64,000 bases of DNA. It comes from Lecanosticta acicola. Its lineage: Eukaryota > Ascomycota > Dothideomycetes > Mycosphaerellales > Mycosphaerellaceae. Below, piece by piece: positions 61,476 through 64,000 of the stretch. The position numbers were made by a program, and so were the translations under genes. Under the pieces are notes generated by a model, which saw only the letters and a program-made list of their open reading frames with translations, did not search any database and was not told the origin of the DNA. The stretch lies in contig CAVMBE010000033.1 in the NCBI GenBank assembly GCA_963674455.1, forward strand, positions 226,932 through 290,931, in the 5' to 3' direction. Numbering within the stretch: the first letter of the stretch is position 1; every line of letters starts with the position of its first letter.

Positions 61476-63487
61476 ATGGAGGACCCGGAGAAGAACATGA
61501 AGGCCGACTACTCGCCCCAGGCATCGCCGACCCTACCCGAGTATGGCGAGTCCGGCGCGCACAAAGCCTCCTGGCCCTCCCGTTTCGTCGACAGCTTCAA
61601 GCGCGACCCCAATGCCCATGCCACTCCCAAGGGCACCGTCGGCGCTGATGGCCGTGTCTTCGATGTCGAGGGCGCAGCCGCCGCCACCGCTTCTTCGCCT
61701 CTCCAGCGACACCTGAAAGGCCGTCACTTGCAAATGTACGCTCCGAGCCCATATTATATATACATGTATGTATATGTATATGCATGGATAGCTGACCATG
61801 CAATGCAGGATTGCAATCGGCGGTTCCATCGGGACTGGTCTCTTCGTCGGGTCCGGCTCTGCCCTCGCCAATGGTGGTCCGGCTTCCCTCCTCATCGCCT
61901 TCATGCTCATCGGTATAATGTTGTACTGTACCGTCCATGCCCTCGGTGAGATGGCTGTGCTCTTCCCCGTTGCCGGTTCCTTCTCCGCCTACTCGACTCG
62001 ATTCCTCGACCCCGCATGGGGTTTCGCCATGGGTTGGAAGTGAGCTCCACTCACTCGCACTCTCCATCAAGACTGTCGGCTAATCTTCTTCAAAGTTACG
62101 CCATGCAGTGGCTCGTCGTCCTACCCCTGGAAATCGTCGCTGCTACCCTGACCATCACCTACTGGACTCATGACTCCATCAACAACGATGCCTTTGTCGC
62201 CATCTTCCTCGTCCTCATCATCGTCATCAACCTCTTCGGAGTCAGGGGATACGGAGAGGCCGAGTTCATCTTTTCCATCATCAAGGTCATCGCCGTCGTC
62301 GGCTTCATCCTCCTGGGAATCATCCTCAACTGCGGTGGTGGACCAAAGGGTGGATACATTGGTGGCAGATACTGGCACGATCCGGGCGCTTTCAACCATG
62401 GCTTCAAGGGTCTCTGCTCCGTCTTCGTCACTGCTGCCTTCGCCTTTGCCGGTACTGAGCTGGTCGGTCTGGCCGCTGCCGAGACTGCCAATCCAAGGAA
62501 ATCCCTGCCGACTGCCGTCAAGCAAGTCTTCTGGCGCATCACCTTGTTCTACATCGTCTCTCTGACGCTTGTTGGTCTCCTCGTGCCCTACACCAACTCC
62601 CGTCTCCTCAATGGCTCGTCTTCTGTCGACGTTACCGCTTCGCCCTTTGTCATCTCCATCCAGAACGCCGGAATCGGTGGACTTCCATCCGTCTTCAACG
62701 CAGTCATCCTGATTGCGGTGCTGTCAGTCGGCAACTCATCCATCTATGGAAGCTCGCGTACCCTGGCGGCGCTTGCAGACCAGAACCAGGCACCCAAAAT
62801 TCTCGGCTACATCGACCGCAATGGACGCCCTATTGTCGCGATTGGCCTTGCGTCTGCGCTCGGATTCCTTGCCTTCTTCGCCGGATCGTCTTTCCGGGCG
62901 CAAGCCTTCAATTGGATGGTAATTATCATGCTCCCCGTCATCTCCTAGAAACCTGCTAACTCATCGCTTTCAAGTTAGCGCTGTCCGGACTCTCCTCGAT
63001 CTTCACCTGGGGCAGTATCTGCTTGGCCCACATTCGCTTCCGAACCGCTTGGAAAAAGCAGGGCCATTCGCTTGAAGAGCTCGCCTTCCGCAGCCAGCCT
63101 GGTGTTTGGGGCTCGTGGGTCGGCTTCATCTTCAACTGCCTCGTCCTCATTGCCCAGTTCTGGGTTGGCGTGTGGCCGATCGGCTACGCCAGCATGACCC
63201 CGAGTGACATCGCAGAGGGCTTCTTTCAGGCCTATCTTGCCGCGCCGATCGTCATCCTCTCGGTGAGTTTGCTCTCTGAAAACTGGTCCGTTCATCGGAT
63301 TTGAGACTAACCACTTCTGCAGTACGTCGTTTACAAAGTTTGGAAGAAGACACCTTTTATCCGATCTCACAACATGGACCTCCACACGGGCATACGAGAT
63401 CTCAACATTGCGGAGCTGATTGAGGAGGAGCGGGCGGAGCGGGCGACCTGGCCGGCTTGGAAGAGGGCGTACAAGTTCTTCTGCTAA
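61476..63487 (+). CDS. Amino-acid permease (GAP1/YAT family)
   Basis: Five exons (61476-61735, 61809-62039, 62096-62918, 62975-63262, 63323-63487) give 588 residues with consistent phases. The protein is a twelve-segment plasma-membrane amino acid/proton symporter. The first transmembrane segment carries the family signature IAIGGSIGTGLFVGSG; other blocks are EMAVLFPVAGSFS, GFAMGWNYAMQW, FAFAGTELVGLAAAE, NSSIYGSSRTL and FTWGSICLAHIRFR. The cytosolic N-terminus (about 86 residues) contains several Lys and Ser residues as in transporters controlled by ubiquitination, and the C-terminus ends in FC, similar to the palmitoylated FWC end of yeast permeases. Substrate range cannot be read from sequence; a general permease is likely. 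Confidence 0.93.
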
Positions 63488-64000
63488 TGTATATGATGTT
63501 TTGAAATGCGTCGCCATGCTCATGACCATGCGTTTATGCCCTGATGAAAAGAAAAATGACGACGACACCAGACAGACGGGCCACTCTACGACTTTTACAG
63601 AGATAGAAAGCATGTTTAATATCAAGCAAAGTGTTTTTTTTTTTCAGATTCGACGTGCCGTGAAGACTCTTTCCCGACTTTGCATACCCTTTCCCGGAAG
63701 ACGACTCACACGACGTTCGTGGAAAGACGGCGGTAGCGCAGGAGAAGTGTGCGCTCTCAACAGGTCGCTACCTTATTTCTCCAAGGGCCAGCCAAACTCC
63801 GTGGCGCTGGTGGGGAGCTGTGGCGGCTCTGCTCGGCGAAGCCCACTATTATACCTTACCTTACCGTCTTTGCATCTGCGCCGCAAGGTGGGTGGGCATC
63901 AATATCAGAAGAAATTCCTGGCCATATCCTGGCTCTTTGTAGCAGTCTTGCAAAAAAAGCGTCCATCTCCCTCAGTTTGCCTACCTTATCGATCCCGGAG
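63488..64000. other. Intergenic region, right edge
   Basis: Contains the permease 3' UTR with a T tract at about 63635-63645. No gene is supported in the remaining bases. Confidence 0.5.

Overview
The window is nuclear DNA of a filamentous ascomycete (Pezizomycotina); a Dothideomycete is my best guess. The evidence is many short introns (about 50-80 nt) with GTRNGT donors, CTRAC-like branch sites and YAG acceptors, CT-rich leaders, CAA/GAT/TTC microsatellites, and a typical fungal gene set: a GH17 glucanase with a But2 tail, a GLEYA adhesin, ornithine decarboxylase, mevalonate kinase and an amino-acid permease. I support 21 protein genes and one decayed gene. I saw no tRNA, rRNA, CRISPR array or intact transposon. 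Exon structures were worked out by eye from splice signals and reading-frame continuity; they are not based on transcripts.

Layout from left to right: a 1330-codon disordered orphan protein (+); a miniaturised hAT-transposase-like protein (-); a WW-domain/PhoD-like phosphatase (-); a decayed RING gene followed by an intact RING-H2 paralogue (+); a small Cys/His-headed protein (+); 3-dehydroshikimate dehydratase (-); DPH4 (-); secreted GH17-But2 (+); a beta-propeller-like protein (+); ornithine decarboxylase with a long 5'-UTR intron (+); a GT8 glycosyltransferase (+); a three-finger C2H2 regulator (+); mevalonate kinase (+); catabolic serine dehydratase (+); an eight-exon Ser/Thr-rich GLEYA adhesin (+); MND1 (-) divergent from a MYND-finger protein (+); ERV2 (-) divergent from a branched-chain aminotransferase (+); an unknown 444-residue protein (-); a gene-poor 4 kb; and an amino-acid permease (+).

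Most genes are unrelated housekeeping genes, not a co-regulated cluster. Metabolically the window touches polyamine synthesis, the mevalonate step of sterol synthesis, Ser/Thr and branched-chain amino-acid use plus amino-acid uptake, quinate/shikimate-type aromatic catabolism, ER disulfide formation and diphthamide synthesis. The cell-surface theme is carried by the GH17-But2 enzyme, the GT8 enzyme and the adhesin.

The most unusual structures are: (i) the adhesin, whose stalk contains four consecutive symmetric phase-1 exons that each start with TT(I/F)TS-like or similar residues and most end in an APG junction, so it looks built by tandem exon duplication; (ii) the RING pair, in which the upstream copy carries nonsense changes and loss of a zinc ligand, all explainable as C-to-T or G-to-A transitions; and (iii) a hAT-derived protein that kept its BED finger and dimerisation domain but lost the catalytic middle.
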